Assembly (NCBI GenBank): GCA_013416445.1
Contig: JACCER010000002.1
Location: forward strand, 186,001 to 250,000
DNA: 64,000 nt
Origin: Alcaligenaceae bacterium
GTDB lineage: Bacteria; Pseudomonadota; Gammaproteobacteria; Burkholderiales; Burkholderiaceae_B
Reading direction: 5' to 3'
Below the pieces are notes generated by a model that was not told the DNA's origin, did not search any database, and saw only the letters and a list, made by a program, of their open reading frames with translations. Made by a program: the position numbers and the translations under genes. Below are positions 17,908 through 29,324 of this stretch, piece after piece; position 1 is the first letter of the stretch; every line of letters starts with the position of its first letter.

Positions 17908-18465
17908 CTAACTACGGACACCCTTGCGCACCCAGGCTTCCAACTGATGGGGGCGAATGCTGTCGTAGTCTTCGAAAGGCTGATGTATCCAGGGATTGGT
18001 TGGCAGCTTTTCAACAAAAAAATCGGGCGTTACCTGTGAATGCCCTTTCCACCACAAGACTGCAGTCTTGAGTTCAGTAATGGCGGGGAACTGAGCTTGC
18101 AAGTGATCACGCACACGGGTAAAGGTAAGGCCGGTATCGACCATGTCGTCAACCATTAGCACCCGGCCATCAAGCGTGCCGCGCGTAATGGTGATGAACT
18201 TGGCGATATCCAGTTGCCCTTGCTGCGTGCCGGCCGCCTCGCGATAACTGCTGGTAGCCAGGATACCCAAGGGAACATCGTAGATACGCGACAAGACATC
18301 GCCCACGCGAACACCACCACGAGCCAGACATACGATTTTCTCGAATTTCCAGCCCGACTCATGCACATTCAGGGCCAAACGCTCGATAAGGGTGTTGTAA
18401 CGCTCCCAACTGACCCAATGGTCGCGATCAGTACTTGGATTATTCATAAGGCCTGAGTTTCCCAT
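17908..18465 (-). CDS. Purine-type phosphoribosyltransferase
   Basis: A 185-residue type I phosphoribosyltransferase. VLMVDDMVDTGLT (about residues 102-114) is the PRPP-binding loop and CLARGGVRVGDVLS the preceding loop. WWKGHSQVTPDFFVEKLP and WIHQPFEDYD resemble xanthine/hypoxanthine phosphoribosyltransferases, which salvage free bases to nucleotides. It lies three bases after the purA stop, so it is probably the last gene of a hisZ-purA-PRT transcript, consistent with purine salvage. The ATG at 18465 has AAGGG seven bases upstream; an internal ATG at 18447 (MNNPSTD) is the alternative. The precise base used is not certain. Confidence 0.85.
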   Translation of the reverse strand: MGNSGLMNNPSTDRDHWVSWERYNTLIERLALNVHESGWKFEKIVCLARGGVRVGDVLSRIYDVPLGILATSSYREAAGTQQGQLDIAKFITITRGTLDGRVLMVDDMVDTGLTFTRVRDHLQAQFPAITELKTAVLWWKGHSQVTPDFFVEKLPTNPWIHQPFEDYDSIRPHQLEAWVRKGVRS

Positions 18466-18468
18466 GCA

Positions 18469-19821
<1,353 letters not shown>

Positions 19822-19851
19822 TCATGCGATAAAGCGATCCGGTCTAGCGGA

Positions 19852-21015
19852 TTACTGAACCGCCCTCACCTTCCATGCCCCGTTATCCAGAAACAATTCC
19901 CGATCAACGGTAAATTCGTCCAGGCGATGTGGTTGCCCAGGCAGAACCTGCACCACAATTTCGCCCGCGTCGCGCAATGCGCGCAATGCCGCCACCAACG
20001 CCGTATCTGTGCCCCAGGGAGCCTTTATTGCCTTGGCTTTCCGGGCCGTCGGCAAGCCCGATGACAGCTTGCGCAAGTCAAGGCTGAAACCCGTGGCTGG
20101 CCGGGACCGACCAAAAGCCTTGCCCACGCCATCGTAGCGCCCACCCTTGACCAGGGCATCGTGCCAGCCTTCAGCGTAGATAGAGAAAACCACGCCGGAA
20201 TGATAGCCATAACCGCTGCCCATATCGGCCAAGTCTATGCTGAAATCGTGCTCGGGCAGTGCCTGGATCAGGATATCGAGATCGTCGAGCGCCTTCTGCA
20301 CGGCTGGCAGGCTGGGCAGCACCTTGCGTGCCTTGGCGATGACTTCAGTGCCACCGTAAAGCGATGACAAATTGACCAGTGCCTGCACGGTGACCTGACT
20401 TACCTGAGGCCAACGCACTGCCATGATCGACAAAGCCGGGACATCTTTGGTGCTGAGCAGTTCAGAGATGTCGTCGGCCGCAGCGACCAATGCCGGGTCG
20501 GCATCGATGATGGCCCTGAAGACCCCCGGATGGTTCAAGTCGAGCCTGGCGTGCCTGACCCCGGCCCGCCGTACGCTTTCCAAGGCCAATTCCAGGATTT
20601 CGATATCAGCCTCAACACCAGCATGACCAAAGATTTCTGCGCCGATTTGCAGCAATTCGCGGTCGGACAGCAAACCGGCTGGCCGGGCATGCAATACTGA
20701 ACCACAATAGCACAAACGGGTGACCCCTTCGCGGTTAAGCAGGTGGGCATCAATGCGCGAGACTTGTGGGGTCATGTCGGCGCGCACGCCAAGCGTGCGG
20801 CCTGAAAGCTGGTCAACCAGCTTGCAGGTGCGCAAATTGAGCGCACCCCCAGTGCCCGACAGCAGTGAATCAATGTATTCAACCAGCGGCGGGGCCACGA
20901 GTTCGAAACCGTAGGTGCGATATAGATCCAGCAGATTACGCCGCAATTCTTCAATGCGACGTGCTTCCGCGGGCAGGATATCGGCCAGACTTTCCGGCAA
21001 CAACCAATTGGACAT
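19852..21015 (-). CDS. hisZ: ATP phosphoribosyltransferase regulatory subunit HisZ
   Basis: A 387-residue paralogue of the histidyl-tRNA synthetase catalytic core that lacks the anticodon domain. The sequence starts [18 protein letters not shown], typical of HisZ, and has motif 2-like [14 protein letters not shown]. HisZ joins short-form HisG (not in this window) to make the first enzyme of histidine synthesis and confer feedback inhibition; it does not charge tRNA. Two adjacent ATGs exist at 21018 and 21015. The second has AGGA seven bases upstream and is preferred. It lies beyond a terminator following hflC, so it probably has its own promoter in 21016-21060. Confidence 0.93.
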   Translation of the reverse strand: MSNWLLPESLADILPAEARRIEELRRNLLDLYRTYGFELVAPPLVEYIDSLLSGTGGALNLRTCKLVDQLSGRTLGVRADMTPQVSRIDAHLLNREGVTRLCYCGSVLHARPAGLLSDRELLQIGAEIFGHAGVEADIEILELALESVRRAGVRHARLDLNHPGVFRAIIDADPALVAAADDISELLSTKDVPALSIMAVRWPQVSQVTVQALVNLSSLYGGTEVIAKARKVLPSLPAVQKALDDLDILIQALPEHDFSIDLADMGSGYGYHSGVVFSIYAEGWHDALVKGGRYDGVGKAFGRSRPATGFSLDLRKLSSGLPTARKAKAIKAPWGTDTALVAALRALRDAGEIVVQVLPGQPHRLDEFTVDRELFLDNGAWKVRAVQ

Positions 21016-21054
21016 CATGCGGTCCTGAAAAATACCATTGCAAAGATATAGTCA

Positions 21055-21094
21055 AACAAAAAGCGACCTGGGGCGTAAGCCCGCCAAGTCGCTT
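21055..21094 (-). terminator. Terminator between hflC and hisZ
   Basis: On the minus strand AAGCGAC (from 21094) pairs with GTCGCTT (to 21061), with further internal pairing, and is followed by TTTGTTT. It should separate the hfq-hflXKC transcript from hisZ-purA. Confidence 0.7.
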
Positions 21095-21189
21095 GCGGTA
21101 AAAAGGTAATCAAAACTTACGCGATAGTATAAACGATAGTATCGAATAAGGAAACCAAGGGGGGGTATTAGTATTTTTTGGGAGGGCGT

Positions 21190-21222
21190 TTGTCGGATTA
21201 CGCCTTCGGCGAATCCGACAAA
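21190..21222. repeat. REP-like palindrome, copy 3
   Basis: TTGTCGGATTACGCC-TTC-GGCGAATCCGACAA is a near-perfect hairpin with a GGC/GCC-closed loop. With copy 4 it forms a tandem pair 3' of hflC. Confidence 0.8.
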
Positions 21223-21240
21223 CAAGGGACGAAATGTGAA

Positions 21241-21277
21241 TGTAGGCCGGATAAGCGCGACAGCGCGTAACCCGACA
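21241..21277. repeat. REP-like palindrome, copy 4
   Basis: TGTAGGCCGGATAAGCGCG ... CGCGTAACCCGACA is a variant unit resembling the enterobacterial REP consensus. It lies 10 bases after the hflC stop and 18 bases from copy 3, giving a BIME-like arrangement. Confidence 0.7.
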
Positions 21278-21287
21278 CTACCACAAC

Positions 21288-22175
21288 TTACTGAACTGCT
21301 GGCTTGGCGCCGTCGGCTGAATTCCAGAACTTGAAGAATTCAGACTTGGGGCTTAATACCAAGGTATCGTTGGAGCCCGAGAACGCGGAACGGTAGCCTT
21401 CGAGGCTTTTGTACAAACCGTAGAATTCCGGATTTTTACCATAGATTTCAGCATACAAAGCAGCCGCCTTACCGTCGCCCTCACCCTTGATGCCTTGAGC
21501 TTCGGCATAGGCTTTGGCCAAGAGTTCCTGGCGTTCGCGGTCGGCTTGCGCACGGATGCGCTCGCTATCGGCGAAACCTGTGGCGCGCAGACGGTTGGCT
21601 TCTTGTTTGCGCTCGGCTTCCATGCGGCGATAAACCGACTCGGAAATTTCCGGCACAAAGTCAATGCGGCGCAAACGTACGTCGATGACATCAACACCCA
21701 GCGGCTTTGCACGCGCTTCTACCGTGGTCAGGATTTCTTTCATGATGGTATCGCGCTCGTTGGAGACGACTTCCTTCACGGTGCGCATGTTGACCGAGGC
21801 ATTAAGCGCGTCGCGAATCTGCGCCTGCAGGCGTTCGACTGCGGCACGATCATTGGCGCCAAAGGTAACGTAAAACAGACGAGGATCGGAAATACGCCAC
21901 TTCACGAACGAGTCGATCAGCAGGTTTTTCTTTTCGGCGGTCTGGATGCGCTCAGGATCGTTGGTTTCGATAGTTTGCAGACGCTTGTCTAGGCGCACTA
22001 CATTTTCGAAAGGCGGCGGAAACTTGAAGTACAGACCAGGTTCGGTAATGGTTTTACGCACTTCACCCAGGGTGAAAACCAATGCGGCATCGCGTTCGCG
22101 CACAACAAATACGCAAGACGAAAGAATAGCCAGAAGAATAACCAGGCCGACTAAAGCAGGGAAAAAACGTTGCAT
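21288..22175 (-). CDS. hflC: HflC, modulator of FtsH protease
   Basis: A 295-residue SPFH/prohibitin-domain protein with an N-terminal membrane anchor (FFPALVGLVILLAILSSCVFVV). The typical RERDAALVFTLGEV start of the SPFH domain follows, then the conserved VIDVRLRRIDFVPEISESVYRRM and EAERKQEANRLRATG blocks and a helical tail. With HflK it forms a large periplasmic-facing cage around FtsH and limits degradation of membrane proteins. A strong AGGAGG lies eight bases before the ATG, and hflK ends 12 bases upstream. Two REP units follow. Confidence 0.97.
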   Translation of the reverse strand: MQRFFPALVGLVILLAILSSCVFVVRERDAALVFTLGEVRKTITEPGLYFKFPPPFENVVRLDKRLQTIETNDPERIQTAEKKNLLIDSFVKWRISDPRLFYVTFGANDRAAVERLQAQIRDALNASVNMRTVKEVVSNERDTIMKEILTTVEARAKPLGVDVIDVRLRRIDFVPEISESVYRRMEAERKQEANRLRATGFADSERIRAQADRERQELLAKAYAEAQGIKGEGDGKAAALYAEIYGKNPEFYGLYKSLEGYRSAFSGSNDTLVLSPKSEFFKFWNSADGAKPAVQ

Positions 22176-22187
22176 TATTGTGGCCTC

Positions 22188-23486
22188 CTAGCGTGAATAC
22201 GGGCTCGTCAAGAGAGAGTTCGTAGAACCCCCTGCTGCGGGCGTACGGGTTTTGGCAGGAGTGCTGGCCGCCTTGGAAGGCAGCGTTGCGGCAGCAGCCG
22301 CACCGGTTGTACTTTCGACTGAAGCGCTGGAGCTGCCTCGTGGGCTGGCTGCTTGCTGCATGATCTTATCTAACGGCAAATACAGCATGTTGTTGCTGGC
22401 TTGCGAATCAATCATGACTTTGCTGCTGTTTTCGAGAATTTCTTGCATGGTCGACAAATACATGCGTTCGCGAGTAATGGCAGGCGCCTTGGCAAATTCA
22501 GTTTCAACGCTGGCAAAGCGCGCTGTGTCACCCTGGGCATCGCCGATAACCGTAGCGCGATAACCTTCAGCTTCTTGCACCATGCGGGCCACCTGCCCCT
22601 GAGCTTCAGGCAAGACCTTATTGGAATAGGCATTACCTTCGTTGATCTGACGCTCGCGGTCTTGACCCGCCTTTACGGCGTCGTCAAAAGCAGCTTGAAC
22701 CTGTTCGGGCGGCTGCACGTTCTGGATGGCCACTGTGCTGATCTGGATACCAGTCTGATAGCGATCAAGTATGCTTTGGGCCAGCGTTTGCACTTCGTTG
22801 GCGACCTCAGTACGGCCAGAATACAACACGAAATCCATAGGCTTTTTGCCAACGATTTCGCGCATGGCGGTTTCAGAGGCTTGACGAACGGATTCATCGG
22901 GCTGGCTGGTTTTAAACAGGTAATCGGGCGCGCCAGTGGGGTTCAACCGGTACTGCACGACAAACTGCAAGTCGACGATATTTTCGTCGGTAGTCAGCAT
23001 AAGCGATTCAGGCAGCACCTTATTGCGCGCCGTCCCGCGAAAACCTACCTCGAAGGTACGTAATTGTGAAATATTCACCATTTGATGGTTTTCAATGGGG
23101 TAAGGAAGACGCCATTGCAAACCGGGAGGCAAGGTCTTGGTATATTTGCCAAACTTGGTTACGACTGCAACCTGGCCTTCCTGGACAATAAGAAAGCCAC
23201 TGGCCAGCCATAGCCCAACGGCAACGACCACCAGCGCACCAACCATTTTTGGAGAACTTTTAGGCAACTGCGGCAAACCGCCGCCGCCACTGTTATCGCC
23301 GCCACCAAAGCCACCGCCACCACGCTTGGTCTTGCGACCAAACAAAGAGCCCAGGCGATTATTGAAATCGCGCCAGACCTCGTCCAGGTCAGGAGGGCCG
23401 TCGCCCTTGGGACGACGAGGAGGCTCGGAGCCATTATTGTTACCGCGACCCCAACCCGGATCGTTCAGATTATATATTTTCGACAT
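22188..23486 (-). CDS. hflK: HflK, modulator of FtsH protease
   Basis: A 432-residue SPFH protein. The N-terminus (MSKIYNLNDPGWGRG) is Gly/Asn/Pro-rich and cytoplasmic, with a GGGGFGGGDNSGGGG run. A single transmembrane helix (VGALVVVAVGLWLASGFLIV) precedes the SPFH domain, with VVTKFGKYTKTLPPGLQWRLP and the KVLPEAQGQVARMVQEAEGYRA helix. The C-terminal tail is Ala/Ser/Thr-rich. It partners HflC. The start at 23486 overlaps the end of hflX by 17 bases in another frame. An ORF extending to 23534 and an ATG at 23495 exist, but family N-termini favour MSKIYNL. Confidence 0.96.
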   Translation of the reverse strand: MSKIYNLNDPGWGRGNNNGSEPPRRPKGDGPPDLDEVWRDFNNRLGSLFGRKTKRGGGGFGGGDNSGGGGLPQLPKSSPKMVGALVVVAVGLWLASGFLIVQEGQVAVVTKFGKYTKTLPPGLQWRLPYPIENHQMVNISQLRTFEVGFRGTARNKVLPESLMLTTDENIVDLQFVVQYRLNPTGAPDYLFKTSQPDESVRQASETAMREIVGKKPMDFVLYSGRTEVANEVQTLAQSILDRYQTGIQISTVAIQNVQPPEQVQAAFDDAVKAGQDRERQINEGNAYSNKVLPEAQGQVARMVQEAEGYRATVIGDAQGDTARFASVETEFAKAPAITRERMYLSTMQEILENSSKVMIDSQASNNMLYLPLDKIMQQAASPRGSSSASVESTTGAAAAATLPSKAASTPAKTRTPAAGGSTNSLLTSPYSR

Positions 23487-24567
23487 TTGACGCATTATTT
23501 CCCGCGATTTGACCCGATTCGATGATTGCCCCACGCAAATCCTCTAAGCCGGCGCGCTTCAGAGCGCTCACAAAAACTCGTGCAATCGTACCATGTTCGT
23601 TACGTTCCACCCGAGGCTCGTACCCTGCTTCATCTATTTTGTTGTACACCAATATTCTTGGCACCTCGTCGGCGCCAATATCGACCAGGACTTTATCAAC
23701 CTCGGCGATCTGCTCGGCGCGCTGCGGGCTGGACGCATCGACCACATGCAATAGCAAATCGGCCTGCACGGCTTCTTCCAAGGTCGCTCGAAACGCGGCG
23801 ATCAGCGTAGGAGGCAGATCGCGTATGAAACCAACCGTATCCGAAACAACCACCTGCCCCGCTCCTTCTATCCAGATGCGGCGCGTGGTGGTGTCGAGCG
23901 TGGCGAAAAGCTGATCGGCCACGTAAGACCCAGCCCGTGTCAGCGCATTGAACAAGGTGGACTTGCCTGCGTTGGTGTAGCCAACCAGAGACACAGACAA
24001 AACGCCACTGCGCGCGCGCGAACGGCGTTGCGTGGCACGCTGGCGCTGCACCTTGGCCAGCCGCTCTTTGAGCAGCCTGACTTTGTCGCCTATCATGCGG
24101 CGGTCCATTTCGAGCTGGGCTTCGCCTGGCCCGCGCATGCCTATGCCACCGCGCTGACGCTCAAGGTGAGACCACATGCGTATCAGCCGAGTAGACAGAT
24201 ACTGCAATTGAGCAAGCTCGACCTGCAGCTTGCCCTCGTGGCTTTGGGCTCTGAGCGCGAAGATATCAAGAATCAGGGCAACGCGATCAACTACCCGGCG
24301 GCCAAAACCGTTCTCAAGGTTGCGCTGCTGCCCTGGCCCCAGTGGTTGGTCAAAAAGTATGATTTCGGCCCCTGCTTCGTCGGCCATCAGGATGGCTTCT
24401 TCAAGCTTGCCCGTACCTATGAACAAGGCGGCATCGGGCCGCGCGCGACGCGCCAGCACCGTACCGACGATTTCAGCGCCCGCACCTTGGGCAAGCATAA
24501 GAAATTCATCTGCGTGAGCCTGGTAGTCGGGCTCGCCCAGATCGACGTTGATAATAAGGGCTTTCAT
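23470..24567 (-). CDS. hflX: GTPase HflX
   Basis: A 365-residue TRAFAC GTPase that binds and splits stalled 50S/70S ribosomes. The N-terminal HflX domain ends in GIGMRGPGEAQLEMDRR, followed by a coiled-coil segment. The G domain shows G1 GYTNAGKST, G3 DTVGFIRDLP and G4 NKID. The start is MKALIINVDLG at 24567. It is in the classical order hfq-hflX-hflK-hflC and overlaps hflK by 17 bases, which suggests coupled translation. A strong hairpin sits between hfq and hflX. Confidence 0.97.
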   Translation of the reverse strand: MKALIINVDLGEPDYQAHADEFLMLAQGAGAEIVGTVLARRARPDAALFIGTGKLEEAILMADEAGAEIILFDQPLGPGQQRNLENGFGRRVVDRVALILDIFALRAQSHEGKLQVELAQLQYLSTRLIRMWSHLERQRGGIGMRGPGEAQLEMDRRMIGDKVRLLKERLAKVQRQRATQRRSRARSGVLSVSLVGYTNAGKSTLFNALTRAGSYVADQLFATLDTTTRRIWIEGAGQVVVSDTVGFIRDLPPTLIAAFRATLEEAVQADLLLHVVDASSPQRAEQIAEVDKVLVDIGADEVPRILVYNKIDEAGYEPRVERNEHGTIARVFVSALKRAGLEDLRGAIIESGQIAGNNASNVENI

Positions 24568-24585
24568 GACTGCGCCCCAAACGAA

Positions 24586-24617
24586 ATGCCCGCCGGCACG
24601 AGGCATACGGCGGGCAT
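24586..24617 (-). other. Strong hairpin between hfq and hflX
   Basis: ATGCCCGCCG (24586-24595) pairs perfectly with CGGCGGGCAT (24608-24617) over 10 bp with a 12-base loop. There is no proper T-tract after it on the minus strand (TTTCGTTTGG). It may attenuate hflX relative to hfq or protect the hfq mRNA end. Confidence 0.7.
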
Positions 24618-24642
24618 GTCATAAGCCGAATAAAACACCGTG

Positions 24643-24879
24643 TTACTCAGAGGGCGCATCCGTTTGGAAAACCACCGGGCGCGCCGGCACTACAGTGGAA
24701 ATTGCATGCTTGTACACCATTTGGGTAACGGTATTGCGCAACAAAACCACATATTGATCAAAAGATTCAACCTGCCCTTGCAGCTTGATTCCGTTGACCA
24801 GGTAAATTGATACGGGCACGTGATCCTTGCGTAGTGCATTCAAAAACGGATCTTGTAGTGTTTGCCCTTTATTGCTCAT
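24643..24879 (-). CDS. hfq: RNA chaperone Hfq
   Basis: A 78-residue Sm-like protein that forms a hexameric ring and helps small RNAs pair with mRNAs. Sm1 appears in [19 protein letters not shown] and Sm2 in [12 protein letters not shown], including the YKH motif of the proximal RNA-binding face. The C-terminal tail is very short (about ten residues after the Sm core). GGAG lies eight bases before the ATG. A hairpin overlapping the hisC stop separates it from the upstream genes, so hfq probably has its own promoter in 24880-24970. Confidence 0.98.
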   Translation of the reverse strand: MSNKGQTLQDPFLNALRKDHVPVSIYLVNGIKLQGQVESFDQYVVLLRNTVTQMVYKHAISTVVPARPVVFQTDAPSE

Positions 24880-24970
24880 TGGCTAGGCTCCAATTATGTT
24901 GTTATTTAAAGTAATTTGGTGAAAGGACATACTGTACAGGGTTTTCCCTAAACGCGCACGAACGCTGTTG

Positions 24971-25001
24971 ATTAAAACAGCCCAACGCCTGCTATTTTAA
25001 T
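24971..25001 (-). terminator. Putative terminator overlapping the hisC stop
   Basis: On the minus strand ATTAAAATAGC pairs with GCTGTTTTAAT (one G-U pair) around a 9-base loop. The right arm is itself U-rich. It overlaps the hisC TAA and precedes the hfq promoter region. Confidence 0.5.
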
Positions 25002-26079
25002 GTGTTTTCAATATTATGTCGGACAAGGTATTACATAGACGCGTGCAGTCTTCAGGAGTTCCCACCGTAATACGTAAAAACTGATCAATACGTGGCTGGT
25101 TGAAGTGCCGCACCAATATGCCCTGAGCCCGCAGAGCCCGGCTCAAGGCTGCGCCATCGTGCCCCGGATGGCGTGCAAAAACGAAATTGGCAGAAGAAGG
25201 TAAAACTTCGAACCCAAGTGATACCAATTGTTTCGACAGATTTTCACGCGCCTGAATGACGACCTTGCGAGTTTGCTCGAAATGGACGGTGTCTTGTAAA
25301 GCCGCTGCGGCGCCCGCCTGCGCAATGCTGTCGATGGGATAGGAATTGAAACTGTCTTTGACCCTGACCAGGCCATCAATGATTTCTTTGCTGGCTATGG
25401 CAAAACCGACGCGCAAGCCTGCTAACGCACGCGATTTGGATAAGGTGTGCACCACCACGATATTGCTGCACTCGTGCAGCAGGGCAATGGCTGATTCAGC
25501 GCCAAAGTCGACGTAGGCTTCATCGACTACCACAGGAATATCGGGATTGGCCAGCGCAATGCTGCGGATATCGGCCAGGCCAAGAGCCATACCGGTAGGC
25601 GCATTGGGGTTGGCAAAAATAATGCCGGCCGGCGCCACGTCGTGCGGGCCGGTGTAATCGGACACGCGTATGGAAAAGTCATCGGCCAGGGGAATGGCGC
25701 GATAAGGAATTTGGTACAACTGGCAATACGTACGGTAAAAGCTATAACTGATATCGGGCATCAGCAAGGGGCGGTCACCGTGCCGGAACAAAGCATTGAA
25801 AATATGGGCCAGCACCTCGTCGGAGCCATTGCCCGGAAATATCTGCTCGATTTCCAGGCCATACAGGCCCGCCGCGGCGCGGCGCAAGGCGACAGACTCG
25901 TTATCAGGATAACGCCTTAGGTCGTCGTTGATAACCGCCCTGATGGCCTCCAGGGCGCGTAGAGACGGCCCCGCAGGATGCTCATTGGTATTGAGCTTGA
26001 GCAAATTATTTATTTTAGGCTGTTCGCCCGGCGTATAAGGCGCCAGGTCGACAACATGATCACTCCAGAAGCGGCTCAC
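24997..26079 (-). CDS. hisC: Histidinol-phosphate aminotransferase HisC
   Basis: A 360-residue class I/II PLP enzyme that converts imidazole-acetol phosphate to histidinol phosphate with glutamate. Hallmarks are [21 protein letters not shown], the PNAPTG loop, DEAYVDF, and the PLP lysine Lys215 in [14 protein letters not shown]. The gene starts with GTG, whose GTGA overlaps the TGA of der by four bases, so translation is coupled. It is separated from other his genes except hisZ and hisS in this window; dispersal of his genes is common in this family. Confidence 0.96.
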   Translation of the reverse strand: MSRFWSDHVVDLAPYTPGEQPKINNLLKLNTNEHPAGPSLRALEAIRAVINDDLRRYPDNESVALRRAAAGLYGLEIEQIFPGNGSDEVLAHIFNALFRHGDRPLLMPDISYSFYRTYCQLYQIPYRAIPLADDFSIRVSDYTGPHDVAPAGIIFANPNAPTGMALGLADIRSIALANPDIPVVVDEAYVDFGAESAIALLHECSNIVVVHTLSKSRALAGLRVGFAIASKEIIDGLVRVKDSFNSYPIDSIAQAGAAAALQDTVHFEQTRKVVIQARENLSKQLVSLGFEVLPSSANFVFARHPGHDGAALSRALRAQGILVRHFNQPRIDQFLRITVGTPEDCTRLCNTLSDIILKTH

Positions 26080-27527
26080 TGCGCCCCCTGTATATATGGG
26101 TTGTGGGATGACTTGAATTCTATGCGCAAAGGCGTGCCTTCCAGTTTGAAGGCGGTGCGAAAACGGGTTTCCAGGTAACGCCGATACGAATCCGGGATGG
26201 CATCGAGGGCATTGCCATGAACGATGATAAGCGGCGGATTCTGGCCACCCTGGTGCGCATAGCGCATCTTGGGCCTGAATATGCCTTTGCGCGGCGGTTG
26301 CTGCTGCTCGACGGCTGCCTGCAGAATGCGGGTCAGTTTGGGCGTGGACAACTTGGCAAACGCGGCGGCATGGGCCTGGTTTACCGACTTGAGCAAGCCA
26401 TTTACGCCTTGTCCGTTCAGCGCTGAAATAGTATGCATTTTGGCGAACGACAAAAACCGCAGTTTGCGTTCAAATTCGACCATGATGCGTTCGCGCTGAT
26501 GGCTATCGAGGTCGTCCCATTTATTGATGCCCACCACCAGCGCCCTGCCTGTTTCCAGTACAAAACCGGCTATATGGGCGTCTTGGTCGGAAATTTCAGT
26601 TTGTGCATCAAGCAGCAATACCACCACATTACAAGCTTCAATAGCCTGCAGGGTTTTGATTACCGAGAATTTCTCGATGGCCTCGAACACCTTGCCACGA
26701 CGGCGCAAGCCTGCTGTGTCGATCAGGGTATAAGACAGCCCGCCACGCTCGAAATCGATTTCGATGGCGTCACGTGTAGTGCCCGGCATATCGAAGGCGA
26801 TAACACGTTCTTCGCCCAGCAAAGTATTGATGAGGGTGGATTTGCCCACGTTGGGCCGCCCAACGATGGCCAGCTTGATACGATGTTGAACCGCCAGGGC
26901 ATCGGCCTGTGCTTCGTCATCGGCTTCCGGCTCGGTATCAGCGTCGTTGAAGTCTTCTTCGTCGAAGACTGCGTTGGCATCGTATGAATCGGAAGGGGAT
27001 TCATCGGCTTCGGTTTCCGTATCCATGAACGACAAGGCCCGTTCGATGAGGTCGACCACGCCATCGCCATGCGAAGCCGAAACCGGATAAGGTTCGCCCA
27101 GACCGAGCTCGTGGAATTCGACCGCAGCCGAGCCATAACGCATGCCTTCAGCCTTGTTGACCGCCAACATGACACGCTGACCGGTTTTACGCAACAAGCG
27201 TGCAATTTCGTGGTCGTGGGCGTTGACGCCTGCCCGGGCGTCGACCAGGAAGATAACGACATCGGCCTCGGCGATGGCCTGCTGGGTCTGGCGTGCCATT
27301 TCAAGCAAGATGCCATCTTTGGCTACTGGTTCGAAACCGCCTGTATCGACCGCGATAAAGGGATGGTTGCCGATACGCCCCTCGCCATAATGGCGGTCGC
27401 GAGTCAGCCCGGCAAAATCGGCGACCAGGGCCGCACGCGAGCGGGTAATCCGGTTGAACAACGTGGATTTCCCCACGTTGGCTCGACCCACCAGGGCAAC
27501 TACCGGTTTAAACTTGACACTGTTCAA
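26076..27527 (-). CDS. der: Ribosome-assembly GTPase Der (EngA)
   Basis: A 483-residue protein with two tandem G domains and a C-terminal KH-like domain, needed for 50S maturation. The first P-loop is GRANVGKS (Ala where most have Pro) and the second GRPNVGKS, with NKAEG and NKWDD as G4 motifs. A 35-40 residue very acidic linker ([12 protein letters not shown] ... [13 protein letters not shown]) joins them, longer than in E. coli. The start is TTG, overlapping the bamB TGA by four bases (TTGA); no better in-frame start is present, and the family begins just before KPVVALVG. The 3' end overlaps hisC. Confidence 0.96.
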   Translation of the reverse strand: MNSVKFKPVVALVGRANVGKSTLFNRITRSRAALVADFAGLTRDRHYGEGRIGNHPFIAVDTGGFEPVAKDGILLEMARQTQQAIAEADVVIFLVDARAGVNAHDHEIARLLRKTGQRVMLAVNKAEGMRYGSAAVEFHELGLGEPYPVSASHGDGVVDLIERALSFMDTETEADESPSDSYDANAVFDEEDFNDADTEPEADDEAQADALAVQHRIKLAIVGRPNVGKSTLINTLLGEERVIAFDMPGTTRDAIEIDFERGGLSYTLIDTAGLRRRGKVFEAIEKFSVIKTLQAIEACNVVVLLLDAQTEISDQDAHIAGFVLETGRALVVGINKWDDLDSHQRERIMVEFERKLRFLSFAKMHTISALNGQGVNGLLKSVNQAHAAAFAKLSTPKLTRILQAAVEQQQPPRKGIFRPKMRYAHQGGQNPPLIIVHGNALDAIPDSYRRYLETRFRTAFKLEGTPLRIEFKSSHNPYIQGAQ

Positions 27528-28681
27528 TTGACACCAACCAAAACCAAATTACCATTACCGGTTTGTACCAGCACACCTCTGTTGGTGGCCAGCAATGGCG
27601 ACGTAATGGCGCCGCCACCAACCTGCACACGCCCCAACAGCTTGCCGTCGATGCGTGATAAAAAATGCACGTAGCCGTCCAGGTCGCCAAAAGCTACGGC
27701 TTGCGGAACGACCGCAGGAGCAGACAAGCGCCGATTGCGCAGCGCATCTTGTTTCCAGACCTCGTGGCCATCGGCCAGGGTGTAAGCGTGGACCACATCG
27801 CGCTGATCAGCCGCATAAGCCTGCTGACTATCGGTCGTCATGCCGGTATTACTGGAGAAATCATGCGCCCACATAGGGCGTCCGCCCTGCGAGACATCAA
27901 AGCATACCATCCGCCCCTGATACGTGACACCGCAAAGCAAAGGCCCCTGAATTTGCGGTGTTCCGACTACGTCACTGATGCGCTCGAGGTCGGTAGCACC
28001 TTGCGAGACAGATACCGTGCCTTCCCACTGCACGCTGCCGTTGCTGGCATTGATGGCCATCAACCTGCCATTGGGCAATCCGGAAATCAGCAAACCATCG
28101 ACGATGATCATTTGCATGTTGGCTTTAAGCGCTAGGGCCGGCCCCGGACGCTGGATATTCCAGCGCAGTTCCCCTGTGGCTTCGTCAAAGGCCTGAATAC
28201 GGTAATCGCTGCTGCGCACAACAACCACGCCGGCCCCGACTGCAGGTGGAATATTAACGGCACTGGTTGCCTTGGCGCGCCACTTTTCGGCGCCAGTGTC
28301 GTCGAAGGCAACCACGGTTCCATCGGCGGCGGCGACAGCGGTGATACGCCCATCGGAGCCTACGCCGGCAGTAAGATTCGTTTTGGCATCGGCGCGCCAC
28401 TGAATGCGGCCAGATGCGACGTCAAGCTTGCTGACTGAACCATTAGACGCAGCGGCGTAAACGGAATCGGCAACCACAACAGGTATGAAACCATAGCCAC
28501 CGCCACTGCCAAGCGACACGGACCAGGCCACATTGGCGGAAACACCAGCAGCATATTCAGTGAGCGGCACAGGATCGTAACGCGCATTTCTATTGGAAAA
28601 CAGGGAACAACCGGCCAGGGCGACTACGCTGAGCGCCAGCACGGTGTTACGCAAAACGCGACCAGCAAAGGCTATCTGCAT
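27524..28681 (-). CDS. bamB: Outer-membrane assembly lipoprotein BamB
   Basis: A 385-residue lipoprotein. The signal peptide ends in the lipobox ALAGC with lipidated Cys25. The rest is an eight-bladed PQQ-like beta-propeller with recurring GxVxALDxxTGxxxW-type repeats (for example [13 protein letters not shown]). It belongs to the BAM complex that folds outer-membrane proteins. It lies three bases after yfgM and overlaps der by four bases, the usual yfgM-bamB-der arrangement. Confidence 0.96.
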   Translation of the reverse strand: MQIAFAGRVLRNTVLALSVVALAGCSLFSNRNARYDPVPLTEYAAGVSANVAWSVSLGSGGGYGFIPVVVADSVYAAASNGSVSKLDVASGRIQWRADAKTNLTAGVGSDGRITAVAAADGTVVAFDDTGAEKWRAKATSAVNIPPAVGAGVVVVRSSDYRIQAFDEATGELRWNIQRPGPALALKANMQMIIVDGLLISGLPNGRLMAINASNGSVQWEGTVSVSQGATDLERISDVVGTPQIQGPLLCGVTYQGRMVCFDVSQGGRPMWAHDFSSNTGMTTDSQQAYAADQRDVVHAYTLADGHEVWKQDALRNRRLSAPAVVPQAVAFGDLDGYVHFLSRIDGKLLGRVQVGGGAITSPLLATNRGVLVQTGNGNLVLVGVN

Positions 28682-28684
28682 AAA

Positions 28685-29320
28685 TCAAGCTCCACCTAGT
28701 GCATCAATTTTCAATTGAACGATTTGCGCCACGGGATCGGGCCCCAGTTCTTTAAGAGCGGTTTCCCAGGCAGATTTGGCATCGGCCGGCTTGCCCTGCG
28801 CCAAGAGTATATCGCCACGGCGATCGGCATACAGCCCCGCAAATGCCGCCGGAGCATTACTGACTTGCGCCAAGGCCTGATCGTACTGCTGCTGTTCAAG
28901 CAGCACGCCAGCCAGTCGCAACCTGGCTAAGGCAGCCAGCGCGGGATCAGCCTTGTTCTTGACCAGCCATTCCAGTTGTTCGCGTGCACCGTCGAGATCT
29001 TTGCGTTCTTGCAAGGCAAGCGCGGCAACCAGAACACCGCGCGAGGTGTAACCCGAGCCTGAGAAGTCGTTGCGCAAGGTATTGCTGGCCGCCTTGATAC
29101 GTGCCACGGCGTCGTCGCCCCGTTGCCCCGCGGCGCTTTCCAGCGCCTCAAAGTAGCCCATGGCCTGCCCGGCCCGATGGCCTTCGTACCACTGCCAGCC
29201 ACGCCAGCCCGCCACGCCGGCCACAACAACAAAAATCACGATGGCGCATAGGGTACCGTATTTGTCCCACCAGGCACGCAAGGCGTCCAGTTTTTCCTGT
29301 TCTTCTAAATCGTATGCCAT
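28685..29320 (-). CDS. yfgM: YfgM family TPR protein (SecYEG ancillary / periplasmic chaperone network)
   Basis: A 211-residue bitopic membrane protein with a short cytoplasmic N-terminus (MAYDLEEQEKLDALRAWWD), one transmembrane helix near residues 22-44, and a periplasmic tetratricopeptide-like region (LEQQQYDQALAQV and LAQGKPADAKSAWETAL are visible repeats). In E. coli YfgM associates with SecYEG and PpiD. The length is the family norm. It begins four bases after the hisS stop and precedes bamB. Confidence 0.93.
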   Translation of the reverse strand: MAYDLEEQEKLDALRAWWDKYGTLCAIVIFVVVAGVAGWRGWQWYEGHRAGQAMGYFEALESAAGQRGDDAVARIKAASNTLRNDFSGSGYTSRGVLVAALALQERKDLDGAREQLEWLVKNKADPALAALARLRLAGVLLEQQQYDQALAQVSNAPAAFAGLYADRRGDILLAQGKPADAKSAWETALKELGPDPVAQIVQLKIDALGGA

Positions 29321-29324
29321 GCTT

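Noticed and set aside
19852-21015. A second histidyl-tRNA synthetase
   Set aside because: The protein lacks the anticodon domain and has the HisZ N-terminus; the true hisS is at 29325-30614.
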